Below are positions 18,190-26,800 of a stretch of DNA of 64,000 nucleotides, piece after piece. Each line of letters begins with the position of its first letter. Within the stretch, counting starts at the first letter, position 1. Made by a program: the position numbers and the translations under genes. Source of the DNA: Corynebacterium simulans (lineage in GTDB: Bacteria > Actinomycetota > Actinomycetes > Mycobacteriales > Mycobacteriaceae); contig NZ_CP014634.1 in the NCBI RefSeq assembly GCF_001586215.1, forward strand, positions 496,001 to 560,000, in the 5' to 3' direction. Under the pieces are notes generated by a model, which made no database searches, was not told the origin of the DNA, and worked only from the letters and a program-made list of their open reading frames with translations.

Positions 18190-19401
18190 GTGAAGATTGC
18201 GATTCTGGGCGGCGACGGTTTCTGTGGATGGCCAGCATCCCTCTATCTGTCCGACCAGAGCCATGACGTCATCATCGTGGATAATCTCTCACGCCGCGCT
18301 ATCGACGAGGAACTCGGCGCGAGTTCGTTAACCCCCATCGTCTCGATTGAGGAACGCATCGCGGCATGGCATGAGGTCTCCGGCAAGACCATCGCTTTCC
18401 ACAACTTGGACGTTGCTCAGGACTACGACGCTTTGCTCGACTTCCTGGTAACTGAACAACCGGATGCAGTAGTGCACTTTGCTGAGCAGCGCGCTGCTCC
18501 TTATTCCATGAAGAATTCGCGTACCAAGCGTTACACGGTGGATAACAACATCAACGCCACCCATAACCTGCTGGCCGCCATCGTGGAATCCGGCCTCGAC
18601 ATCCACGTGGCTCACCTCGGCACCATGGGCGTCTACGGCTACGGCACCGCGGGCATGGAAATCCCGGAAGGCTACCTCGACGTACAGGTCAAGGTGGAGG
18701 GCCAGGAGCCAATCGAGCAGTCCATCCTCTACCCTTCCAACCCAGGCTCGGTCTACCACATGACCAAGGTGCTGGATCAGCACCTTTTTGCCTACTACGT
18801 CAAAAACGATGAGCTGCGCGTCACCGACCTACACCAGGGCATCATCTGGGGTACTCACACCGAGCAAACACTTAAAGACGAGCGCCTCATCAACCGCTTC
18901 GACTACGACGGCGACTATGGCACGGTGCTCAACCGCTTCCTCATCCAGGCAGGTATCGGTTACCCGCTGACTGTCCACGGCACCGGTGGCCAGACCCGCG
19001 CTTTCATCCACATCCGCGACATGGTCCGCTGCATCGAATTGGCTCTGGAGAATCCACCGGCCAAGGGCGAACGCGTAAAGATCATCAACCAGATGACAGA
19101 AACCCATCGCGTGCGCGACCTTGCAGAACTCGTCGCCGAGCTTTCCGGTGCGAAGCTCGCCATGGTGCCGAACCCGCGCAAGGAATCGGCAGAAAACGAG
19201 CTGCACGTTTCCAACAACACCTTCTTGGAACTTGGCCTTGAGCCAACTACCTTGAGCGAGGGGCTCCTCCACGAGATCGAGGAGGTAGCAAGGCGCTACG
19301 CGGACCGCGTGGATCGCTCCAAGATTCCAGCGCAGTCGCTGTGGACGAAGCAGCAACAGGTTGGAATTCCGGAGGAATTCCTCGACAAGGCCGCTCACTA
19401 A
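18190..19401 (+). CDS. sqdB: UDP-sulfoquinovose synthase homologue (SQD1/SqdB family)
   Basis: An extended-SDR nucleotide-sugar enzyme of about 403 residues. SqdB/SQD1 converts UDP-glucose and sulfite to UDP-sulfoquinovose, the head-group donor of the sulfolipid SQDG. Family features are all present: ILGGDGFCGWP at the NAD site, VDNLSRRAIDEELG, SLTPIVSIEER, VVHFAEQRAAPYSM, the catalytic Thr in HLGTMGVYG, the YxxxK as YHMTK, and the loop TDLHQGIIWG. The GTG at 18190 was chosen because GGAG (18178–18181) lies 8 bases upstream and the protein then begins at the family N-terminus. The SQD2-like glycosyltransferase follows 15 bases later, supporting a sulfolipid role; sulfite use is inferred. Confidence 0.85.
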   Translation: MKIAILGGDGFCGWPASLYLSDQSHDVIIVDNLSRRAIDEELGASSLTPIVSIEERIAAWHEVSGKTIAFHNLDVAQDYDALLDFLVTEQPDAVVHFAEQRAAPYSMKNSRTKRYTVDNNINATHNLLAAIVESGLDIHVAHLGTMGVYGYGTAGMEIPEGYLDVQVKVEGQEPIEQSILYPSNPGSVYHMTKVLDQHLFAYYVKNDELRVTDLHQGIIWGTHTEQTLKDERLINRFDYDGDYGTVLNRFLIQAGIGYPLTVHGTGGQTRAFIHIRDMVRCIELALENPPAKGERVKIINQMTETHRVRDLAELVAELSGAKLAMVPNPRKESAENELHVSNNTFLELGLEPTTLSEGLLHEIEEVARRYADRVDRSKIPAQSLWTKQQQVGIPEEFLDKAAH

Positions 19402-19416
19402 CCCCACTTTTAAACC

Positions 19417-20556
19417 GTGCGCATCGCAATCGTTACCGAGGTCTTTCTCCCGAAGATCGACGGAGTAGTCACCCGCCTGACCAAGACCCTAGAGCAGCTT
19501 GCTCTTCTAGGCCACGAGGTAAAAATTTTCGCCCCGGGCAATCCTCCGAAAAGTTTTGCAGGCTTTGAGGTTTCCCCGATCCCCAGCCTTTCCTTACCGG
19601 TCTACCCGGAGATCAAATTCGGTCTTCCAACTTGGGGATTCTTCAGGGAAATCCGCGAATGGGACCCAGACGTAATTCATGCCGTCAACCCCATTTGGAC
19701 TGCCGCACTAGGCGTCTTCGCTGCCCGGCGCGATGCGGTCCCGCTGGTGGCAAGCTTTCACACCAACGTCCCGGAATATGTTGACGCTCTCGGCATCGGG
19801 TGGACACGCCCGCTGACAGAGCATGCGATCACCTACCTACACAACCAGGCCGCGGTGAACCTGTGCACGTCTGCTCCCATGGTGGATAAGGCCCGCATGA
19901 TTGGGATGCACAACGTGAAGTTGTGGCCAAAGGCCGTAGACACTCAGACCTACCACCCGAAAAAATCCACACTAGTCATGCGTGAGCGCCTCAGCGCAGG
20001 TAATCCCGACGCACCGCTTCTTACCTATATCGGCCGCATTTCCAAAGAAAAGGACCTGGAGCGGCTCGCCAACGTAACAAAACTCGTGCGCCAGGAAGTA
20101 CCCGCGGCACGCTTGGCCATCGTGGGCGCTGGCCCCTATCTGGAGCAGCTCAAGAAGTCCTTCGACCCCGAAGTCACTGTCTTTACCGGCTATTTGTCCG
20201 GCGAAAAGCTCGCGCAAGCATTCGCTTCCGGTGACGTTTTCCTCTTCCCCTCAGCGACGGAGACTTTAGGCTTGGTTGCCCTTGAATCCTTTGCTGCCGG
20301 AGTGCCTGTCATCGGTACAAACGCCGGCGGCATCCCTTTCGTCATCGACGAAGGCGAAACCGGTCACCTCATCGATCGCGATGCTTCCGACGCCGAATGG
20401 GCCGCAGCTGCGATTAGCCTATTGACAGATCCCGCGCGACGCGCCCGCATGGGTCAGGCCGCGCGTACCGAAGCAGAGCGCTATTCATGGTTAGAATCCA
20501 CAAAGGCACTCGTTGCCGCTTATGAAGAAGCGATAGATAATCCCTACCGACGCTGA
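19417..20556 (+). CDS. sqdX: GT4 glycosyltransferase, SqdX/SQD2-like
   Basis: A 379-residue GT-B retaining glycosyltransferase starting at GTG 19417. It resembles SQD2/SqdX, which transfers sulfoquinovose to diacylglycerol, along its whole length: DPDVIHAVNP, SFHTNVPEY, VKLWPKAVDTQTYHP, VFTGYLSGEKLAQAF, ASGDVFLFP and the EX7E donor site in ETLGLVALE. The corynebacterial mannosyltransferase MgtA belongs to the same broad group, so a mannosyl or glucuronosyl-lipid role is the main alternative. The adjacent UDP-sulfoquinovose synthase homologue (15 bases upstream) favours SqdX, whereas MgtA-type genes are, as I recall, found near menD. It acts at the inner face of the membrane. Confidence 0.75.
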   Translation: MRIAIVTEVFLPKIDGVVTRLTKTLEQLALLGHEVKIFAPGNPPKSFAGFEVSPIPSLSLPVYPEIKFGLPTWGFFREIREWDPDVIHAVNPIWTAALGVFAARRDAVPLVASFHTNVPEYVDALGIGWTRPLTEHAITYLHNQAAVNLCTSAPMVDKARMIGMHNVKLWPKAVDTQTYHPKKSTLVMRERLSAGNPDAPLLTYIGRISKEKDLERLANVTKLVRQEVPAARLAIVGAGPYLEQLKKSFDPEVTVFTGYLSGEKLAQAFASGDVFLFPSATETLGLVALESFAAGVPVIGTNAGGIPFVIDEGETGHLIDRDASDAEWAAAAISLLTDPARRARMGQAARTEAERYSWLESTKALVAAYEEAIDNPYRR

Positions 20557-20572
20557 GGAAGTTTCACGCCCC

Positions 20573-21799
20573 ATGCCATTGCCACCGTTGCCACTGCCTG
20601 AAAACCAGGAAGAAATTTACTCCGCCGGCGCCTTCGTGCAAGCAGGTATCGATGCGGAATTTACAAAGCAGCTAGGCGAGGTTGAAGCGACGGAGTTCAA
20701 CTTCCAGCCTTCCCCGAGCGCTGATGGGACTACCGAATTGGACCAAAAGGTCCAGGTTCGCTTCAACACTGCGCAGGGAATACGCGATTTTCCAGGCATG
20801 CGCCTTGCCACCATCAAGGATGGCATTCTCACCTGGTGCGCGGAAGGTGCGCGTCAAGCGCCCATCGCGGAGTTCCACGAACCGCAACCTTTCGAGTTCT
20901 CACTGCTTAATATCGCGCGCTTTCTCGTGGGCAACGCCCCGGTCGCCCGGGTACCGCAGGGCGATCACGACGCCGTGGTGGCCATTGCGTTCAACAGTCT
21001 TCCGCACGATACGGCCAGCACTATCTCCTTAGGACTTGAGCGTTTCAGCGGCGGCATCGACGAGCGCTTGGCCTTGCTGAACCTCGCGCAAGCGCGCCGG
21101 CTCGAAGCTGATTCCGCGCCGGGTAACGCCAAGGGCGGCGCCACAGCGGAGACAATCACGCTCAGCGATGGCACCAGCGTGCATTTGAGCGCCAAGGATG
21201 CACCGGGTGGCCAGCGCATCGTTGGCATCCGCAAGGCCCATTCGGGTGTGCTGCCAGAGCACGTGCTTGCCGACGCCCATTTCACCGCCGTTGAGCACCA
21301 GTTCTACCTGGAGTCGCGCTTTCCTGATGCCGCCGTGCAGTTTGATGCCGCGACGGCCACCGCGATGCTTTCTACCTCGACCGGTTCGACGCCCGTCGAT
21401 GCTCATCTCATCGCAACGGTCGACTCCGATGAGTTCACGTGGGCGTGGGCTGATCCGGACTATGCGGGCACGCATTCCGCACGCGCTTCCTTCAACTTGC
21501 AGCGCTTCGGGCGCGATAACTGCGTCCCAGATCTTGTCCGGCCTTGCCTACCAATGGAGTGGGCGAAGGACGCCTTTCTTCCGCAGATTGCGATGCCCAT
21601 CCTCGGCGCATGGACTTTGCTGACCGTACAGCTGGGGGAAAAGACCGGTATCCTCCTAGCGAGCTCGCCTACGCTGACGTTGCCTGCCCCTACTCCGGAA
21701 GTTGCCGAGGCAGTGCTGGCCGTCGACCTTCCTGCAGGCTGCGACGCCGAACGCGCCCGTGCCGCTTACGCCGCTAACCGCGGCGTCGCCAGTTGGTAA
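20573..21799 (+). CDS. Two-repeat DUF6882-like protein of unknown function
   Basis: A 408-residue soluble protein whose two halves look like repeats of one domain. Each half begins with a helix about a hydrophobic-aromatic sequence (QAGIDAEFTKQLGE; AVEHQFYLESRFPD) and later carries a Trp-rich strand after an aliphatic stretch (DGILTWCAEGAR; SDEFTWAWADPD). The WAWADP type of motif resembles DUF6882 proteins, which have no known activity. There is no signal peptide. It starts 17 bases after the glycosyltransferase, so it is probably in the same transcript and may assist that pathway. Several such proteins are found alone elsewhere, so the link is only positional. Confidence 0.6.
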   Translation: MPLPPLPLPENQEEIYSAGAFVQAGIDAEFTKQLGEVEATEFNFQPSPSADGTTELDQKVQVRFNTAQGIRDFPGMRLATIKDGILTWCAEGARQAPIAEFHEPQPFEFSLLNIARFLVGNAPVARVPQGDHDAVVAIAFNSLPHDTASTISLGLERFSGGIDERLALLNLAQARRLEADSAPGNAKGGATAETITLSDGTSVHLSAKDAPGGQRIVGIRKAHSGVLPEHVLADAHFTAVEHQFYLESRFPDAAVQFDAATATAMLSTSTGSTPVDAHLIATVDSDEFTWAWADPDYAGTHSARASFNLQRFGRDNCVPDLVRPCLPMEWAKDAFLPQIAMPILGAWTLLTVQLGEKTGILLASSPTLTLPAPTPEVAEAVLAVDLPAGCDAERARAAYAANRGVASW

Positions 21800-21816
21800 A
21801 GCATTAGTGCCAGCAT

Positions 21817-22869
21817 CTAGGCGTTGGCGATAACCTCGCGGAATTCGGCGGCCTCTCCCGCTGCGGGGAACGCGGCATCATGCGTTTTATCTACCAGGAC
21901 CGCACGCACGCCTTCGACAAAATCTGGCCGGCGCAACATGTGCTTGCCCAAAGCCAGCTCCATGCGCAGGGCCTCACGGACGTCTTTCGCTTTGGCTTCC
22001 CCAGCGAAAAGTTCTGTAGCCGCAACCAAAGATGAAGGGCTAGCCTTTTCGGTAAGTTTTGCAAAGACCTCTGCCAGCTGCGGATGGGCAGGAAGCGCTT
22101 GCTTGATATCGGCCCATGTATCAAAGGCAAAGACTTCATCGATGTCATCAATGAGCTCTGCTAGCTCTGGTTTACCTTCCGGTTTAATCGCGTGCTTTTC
22201 TGCAGCGGCATCGACGCCTACGGCAATAACATCATCGATGAATGCCTGGGGGCTTTCGATGACGTGCGTCGCCAAGCCAGCCCAGAGCATATCTGCGGCA
22301 TACATACGGTAGCCGCTAAGGCCCCAAAACTTTGCCAGTGCGGGATCGGATTTTCCACGGGTGCCAATCATGCGTTGGGCCATGTAGGCGACACCGACGT
22401 CAGTGATGTAGCCAATTGCCATCTCTGGCATCGAAGCAAATGCTTTGTCGGTGACGATTCGGTGCGAACCGTGGGCGGAAATTCCTAGTCCGCCTCCCAT
22501 GACGACGCCGTCGATAACGGAGATATAGGGCTTGGGATACTCGGCGATATCACCATTCAGTTTGTACTCTTTTTCAAAGAATTCATCCACTTGTCCCCAA
22601 CGTTCCTCCAAGACTCCGTCGCGGGCGGCACGCACGTCACCTCCAGCACAAAAGGCCTTGGGGCTTCGCGAGTGAACCAGCACTTGTTGGACATTTTCGT
22701 CCTCGCGCCACTGGGAAAGAGCTTGGCGAATAATGTCAAGCATCTCAGGATTTAAACTATTGAGCGCGCGCGGCCGATCCAGCTCGATAACTCCGGTATG
22801 GTTGCGAACTGATACTTTCACTGGCTCGGCGTGAGAACTTGTTTCTACAGCACTATTATTCTCAGACAT
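21817..22869 (-). CDS. Enoyl-CoA hydratase/isomerase family, 3-hydroxyisobutyryl-CoA hydrolase-like
   Basis: A 350-residue crotonase-fold protein. The oxyanion-hole elements are AFCAGGDVRAA near residue 75 and VMGGGLGISAHGSHR near residue 122; SMPEMAIGYITDVG carries the Glu/Asp pair characteristic of 3-hydroxyisobutyryl-CoA hydrolases of valine degradation. The length fits the hydrolase subgroup (about 350) better than plain enoyl-CoA hydratases (about 260). The valine-pathway substrate is therefore likely but not proven. The gene is convergent with the unknown gene before it and divergent from the HAD phosphatase gene. Confidence 0.85.
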   Translation of the reverse strand: MSENNSAVETSSHAEPVKVSVRNHTGVIELDRPRALNSLNPEMLDIIRQALSQWREDENVQQVLVHSRSPKAFCAGGDVRAARDGVLEERWGQVDEFFEKEYKLNGDIAEYPKPYISVIDGVVMGGGLGISAHGSHRIVTDKAFASMPEMAIGYITDVGVAYMAQRMIGTRGKSDPALAKFWGLSGYRMYAADMLWAGLATHVIESPQAFIDDVIAVGVDAAAEKHAIKPEGKPELAELIDDIDEVFAFDTWADIKQALPAHPQLAEVFAKLTEKASPSSLVAATELFAGEAKAKDVREALRMELALGKHMLRRPDFVEGVRAVLVDKTHDAAFPAAGEAAEFREVIANA

Positions 22870-22925
22870 GCCCTCCAGTGTGGCATATCACATTAGATAC
22901 GGCTACCCCGATAAATCACAGATTG

Positions 22926-23750
22926 GTGGACGATTTGGCCCCGCAGCTCATTGCACTAGACATGGACGGCACTCTCTTAAACCCAGAGGGTCAACTTCCA
23001 CATGACTTTGCGGAACTTAAGGCACTCGCTGCCGAAAATGAGTCCGTTCTAATCCCGGCGTCGGGCCGCCAGCTTGCCACCTTGCAGAAGATGTTCCCCG
23101 ACTTTGACGCCTTCATCGCCGAAAACGGTGCGGTGGTCATGCGCGACAATGAGATCATTGCGTCCTTTCCCCTACCCGCTGCAGCTGTGCGTCGCGTTCT
23201 AGCGGCATCGTCTGAGTTCCCTGCGGAGCACACGTTGGTTCTGTGCACCCCGGAGCGCGCGTTTATTAAACGCGATATCCCAGAGCACGCGGTTCAGGAA
23301 ATCACCAAGTATTACAGTGCGGTTAAGTGGGTGGAGTCCCTCGATGAGGTGCCGCTCGATAACGTCATTAAAATTGCGGCCTACTGTAAGGACGGCTCGG
23401 AGACCAACCTCGCGCCCAAGGTTCGGGAGGCTGTTCCCGAGCAGACCGTGGCTATCTCCGGCAAGGTCTGGCTCGACGTCATGGCGGACGGCGTCGACAA
23501 GGGCAAGGCGTTGACTGCTATGGCCAAGCTTAGCGACGTCGCGCTTTCCGAGACCGCCGCCTTCGGTGATTTCTTAAACGACTATGAGCTTTTGCGTGCC
23601 GCGGGCCTAGCGGTAGCAATGGAAAACGCGCATCCACAGTTGAAGGAGATCGCAGATATTATCGCCCCGTCCAATGCAGACAACGGTGTGTCCACGGTTC
23701 TGCGCAAGCTGTTCGCGGAGTCTGCTACCAGCAATTTAGGCACAAGTTAG
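22926..23750 (+). CDS. HAD-superfamily Cof-type sugar/flavin phosphatase
   Basis: A protein of about 274 residues with the HAD motifs DMDGTLLNPEG (nucleophile Asp), SGRQLATL, the Lys in VDKGKALTAM and the acidic GDFLNDYELL. The large alpha/beta cap after the first motif places it in the Cof/YidA subgroup, which dephosphorylates sugar phosphates, FMN or pyridoxal phosphate; the substrate is unknown. The start is uncertain: GTG 22926 or TTG 22923 lie just before the first strand, whereas the in-frame ATG at 22839 is inside the divergent gene. No strong ribosome site decides it. Confidence 0.85.
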   Translation: MDDLAPQLIALDMDGTLLNPEGQLPHDFAELKALAAENESVLIPASGRQLATLQKMFPDFDAFIAENGAVVMRDNEIIASFPLPAAAVRRVLAASSEFPAEHTLVLCTPERAFIKRDIPEHAVQEITKYYSAVKWVESLDEVPLDNVIKIAAYCKDGSETNLAPKVREAVPEQTVAISGKVWLDVMADGVDKGKALTAMAKLSDVALSETAAFGDFLNDYELLRAAGLAVAMENAHPQLKEIADIIAPSNADNGVSTVLRKLFAESATSNLGTS

Positions 23751-23811
23751 GTTGCCCAAATAAGGGTGAGTACTCTTCCCCATTTTTTAGGATTCATTTA
23801 CCAACGCGGGC

Positions 23812-23817
23812 TAGAAT
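23812..23817 (+). promoter_or_regulatory. Probable −10 element (TAGAAT) of the acyltransferase gene
   Basis: TAGAAT at 23812–23817 fits the corynebacterial −10 consensus and would place the transcript start near 23824, about 30 bases before the preferred TTG start at 23855. This argues against the in-frame TTG at 23825 as the start codon. Confidence 0.45.
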
Positions 23818-23854
23818 AACCCAGTTGCTAGCCACTATTTCCCTGGAGAATGTT

Positions 23855-26800
23855 TTGAAACAGTTTTTGAGGTCCCTCCTCGGCCGACCAGCGCAACAGG
23901 CTCAGGAGGCCCCGCAGAAACCGGTATATCAACCAGTGGCGGATAACAAGGATCACAACAACGATCCAAAGAAGACAGAGCCACAAGTCAAGGGTTCGCA
24001 GGACAAGTCTGCGAACATGCCTTCCCAGGCTAAGTCTGCCAAGGCAAACTCCTCTAAGCCAGCACAGCAGAAGCAGTCCGAACAGAAGCAGCCTGAGCAA
24101 AAGAAGTCGACTTCTGCCCCTAAGAAGCCGGAGAACTCTAAGCCTGCCGCTGCCCCTAACAAGCCGGCCGCACAAAACAAGCCTTCCGCAGCATCGGGCA
24201 AGCTTGACACTTCCAACGCCAAGCCAGGCAATACGGTACCGAAGCCAAGTGCGCCAGCCCCTACACAAGGTTCTGCTGAATCTAAGCCGCAGCCAGATCC
24301 TCAGAAGAAGCAGACTGATTCCAAGGCTCCAGCAAAGCCAGCTCCGAAGAACACCAAGAATGCTCGTCTGGTCTACCCACCTCAGGAAAAGGGCGCTGCA
24401 AACAAGCCAGCATCAGCTTCCCAACAGAAGACCGAGGCAAAGCAATCTCCTGCCGCTCCCAAGGGCGTAGCGCCGAAGAACTCTACACCTAAGAATTCTG
24501 CAGATTCCGCAGCCTCCTCATCCAAGGATGCGAAGGCCAACAAGCCTGCTGCAGAAAAACCAAAGCAGTCTGCACAAAAGGCACAGCCGACGCAGCCCCC
24601 AAAGCAAGCACCTCAGAAGTCTCAGCCTGCCCAGCAACTTAAGCCAAAGACTTCTCAAGCTCCTCAGCAGAAAACTGCCGCTGCGAAGCCTCAGCCCGCT
24701 CAACAGCAGAAGCCACAAACTGCGCAGCAACAGAAGCTGGCGCAAAAGCAGGCCAGCCAACCCCAAAAGACTCCTGCTCAAAAGCCGATAAGCCCGAAGT
24801 CTCTGCCTGCCAAGAATGTGCAGCCAGGCGCCAAGGCTCAGCCAAGCAATAAGCCTCAGCAGCCTGCACAGAAGTCTGCACAGCAAAAGCCCCAGCCACA
24901 GCCGCAGAACCAGAACCAGTCTGGTTCTGCTCAAAAGCAACAGCTAAAGTCAGCTCCGCTACCAAAGAATGCTGCACAAAAGCCACAGCAGCAGGCTCAG
25001 CCAGCTCCGAAGGCTTCTGTTCAGAAACCAATTCAGTCGAAGCCGTCGGCACCGCAGGCTAAGTCTGCTGAGAAGCCAGCCGAGAAGCCTAAGCCTGCTG
25101 CGAAGTCTGCACCACAGACCGAGCAAAAGTCAGGCAAGAAGCCGCAGCCGTCTCAACCGAAAAAGAACACTGACGGCGCTGGCGGTGCTGGTCGCGCTGC
25201 TGGCGCTGCTGCAGCGGCAGGCGCAGCTGGTGCCGCAGGCGCAGCAGGTGCTTCCGCAGCAAAGTCTCCGTCGGCGAAGGCACCAGCGGCCGATCAAGAA
25301 ATCAAACGTGCGCTCGCACGCCGTTCCCAGCCGGTTGGCACTCCTACCCCGCAGCAGATGAAGGCGCCGAAGCCATCACGCGAGGCGCGCAGAAACTCTG
25401 ATCAGCACGACGATGCTGGCAAGGGTTCGGCAACTGCTAAGACAGCCGCCGCTGGTGCTGTGGCTGGTGCGGCAGCAGGCGCGGCTAGTGCTTCCACGGC
25501 GTCGGCAAGCGAGGCTCCAAAGAAGACCTCCTACGTGCAGCCGCCGCAGAAAGCATCGCAGCCAAAGCAAGACTCCAAACCGGCAAAGCCGGTGATGGTG
25601 GACCGCTTCCCGCACGAACCGGAAGCGTTGAAGACCCCGCACGATAGCAAGGAAGTAAAGCGCACTAAGCGCGCACGCCTGCGCCAGGTTAAGGGCCTTG
25701 ACGGCCTGCGCGGCTTAGCCGTTCTTGCTGTGGTTATCTACCACTTCTTCGGCGACGTGCTGCCTGGTGGTTACCTTGGCGTGGACATGTTCTTCGTGCT
25801 CTCCGGCTTCCTCATCACCTCCCTGCTGGTGCGTGAGTTCCGTGTGAGCGGTCGAATCAGCCTGAAGGACTTCTGGGTACGTCGATTCCGCCGCATCCTG
25901 CCCGCAGCGCTGACCGTTTTGATTATCTGTACTGCCATCGTGGCCCTCATCGGCGGCGATATCGCAGTCGGTATCCGTGAGCAGTTCCTGGGCACGTTCT
26001 TCTTCGTCAACAACTGGACGCAGATTGCCACCTCCCAGTCCTACTTCGCGGACAATGAGATCCAGGTCTTTGCCCACTACTGGTCCTTGGCCGTAGAAGA
26101 GCAGTTCTACGTCATCTGGCCGCTGCTTATCTTTGGTGTCTTTGCCATCTCCCGCCGTCAGCCGCGCCGTCTGCCAATCGCAGTCTCGCTGCTGCTGGCT
26201 ATCGCCTCCGGCGTAGCAATGTGGCTGATTTACGCCCCGGGCCAAGACCCAACCCGCGTGTACTACGGCACCGATACCCACGCCTTCGGCCTGCTCATCG
26301 GTGCTATTCTGTCTCTGATTGTTACTAGCACCAAGTCCCACCCGAAGGCAGATTCTTGGCCAAGCCCTGGTAAGTCTGAGCAGGTAATGGCCGGTGTCAT
26401 CGGCACCTTCGCCTTGGCAGGCTACATCGCGCAGCTGTTCCTCATGCCGGACGATGCTGATTTCACCTACCGCGGCGGCCTCATCCTCACCAGCGTTCTC
26501 GGCGCACTGATGATCTGGGGCGTTATCCGTGAGTTCGGTCCGCTCAAGTGGATCTTCAGCACCGCCGTCATGCGTTGGCTCGGCCAACGCTCCTTCTCGC
26601 TGTACCTGTGGCACTGGCCGGTCGTGATGATTTTGCGCGCGATTTTCGACGGAAACCACTCCTCCGACAAGCCGTGGATTCTGGGCCTTGTCGCGGTACC
26701 GATCTCTTTCTTGCTGGCAGAGCTTTCCTACCAGTTCGTGGAGAATCCTTTCCGCCGCGGCGGTTACAAGAAGACGTGGACTGGCTACTGGGCGGCCCGC

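Noticed and set aside
19417..20556. Assignment of the glycosyltransferase as MgtA/PimB' mannosyltransferase
   Set aside because: Context is an sqdB-like gene rather than menD, and several segments match SQD2-type enzymes; kept as the main alternative.
24518..24940. Leu/Arg-rich minus-strand frame inside the acyltransferase N-terminal region
   Set aside because: It is the antisense reading of the Lys/Gln/Pro codons (ctt, ctg, gg) of a low-complexity region, not a gene.
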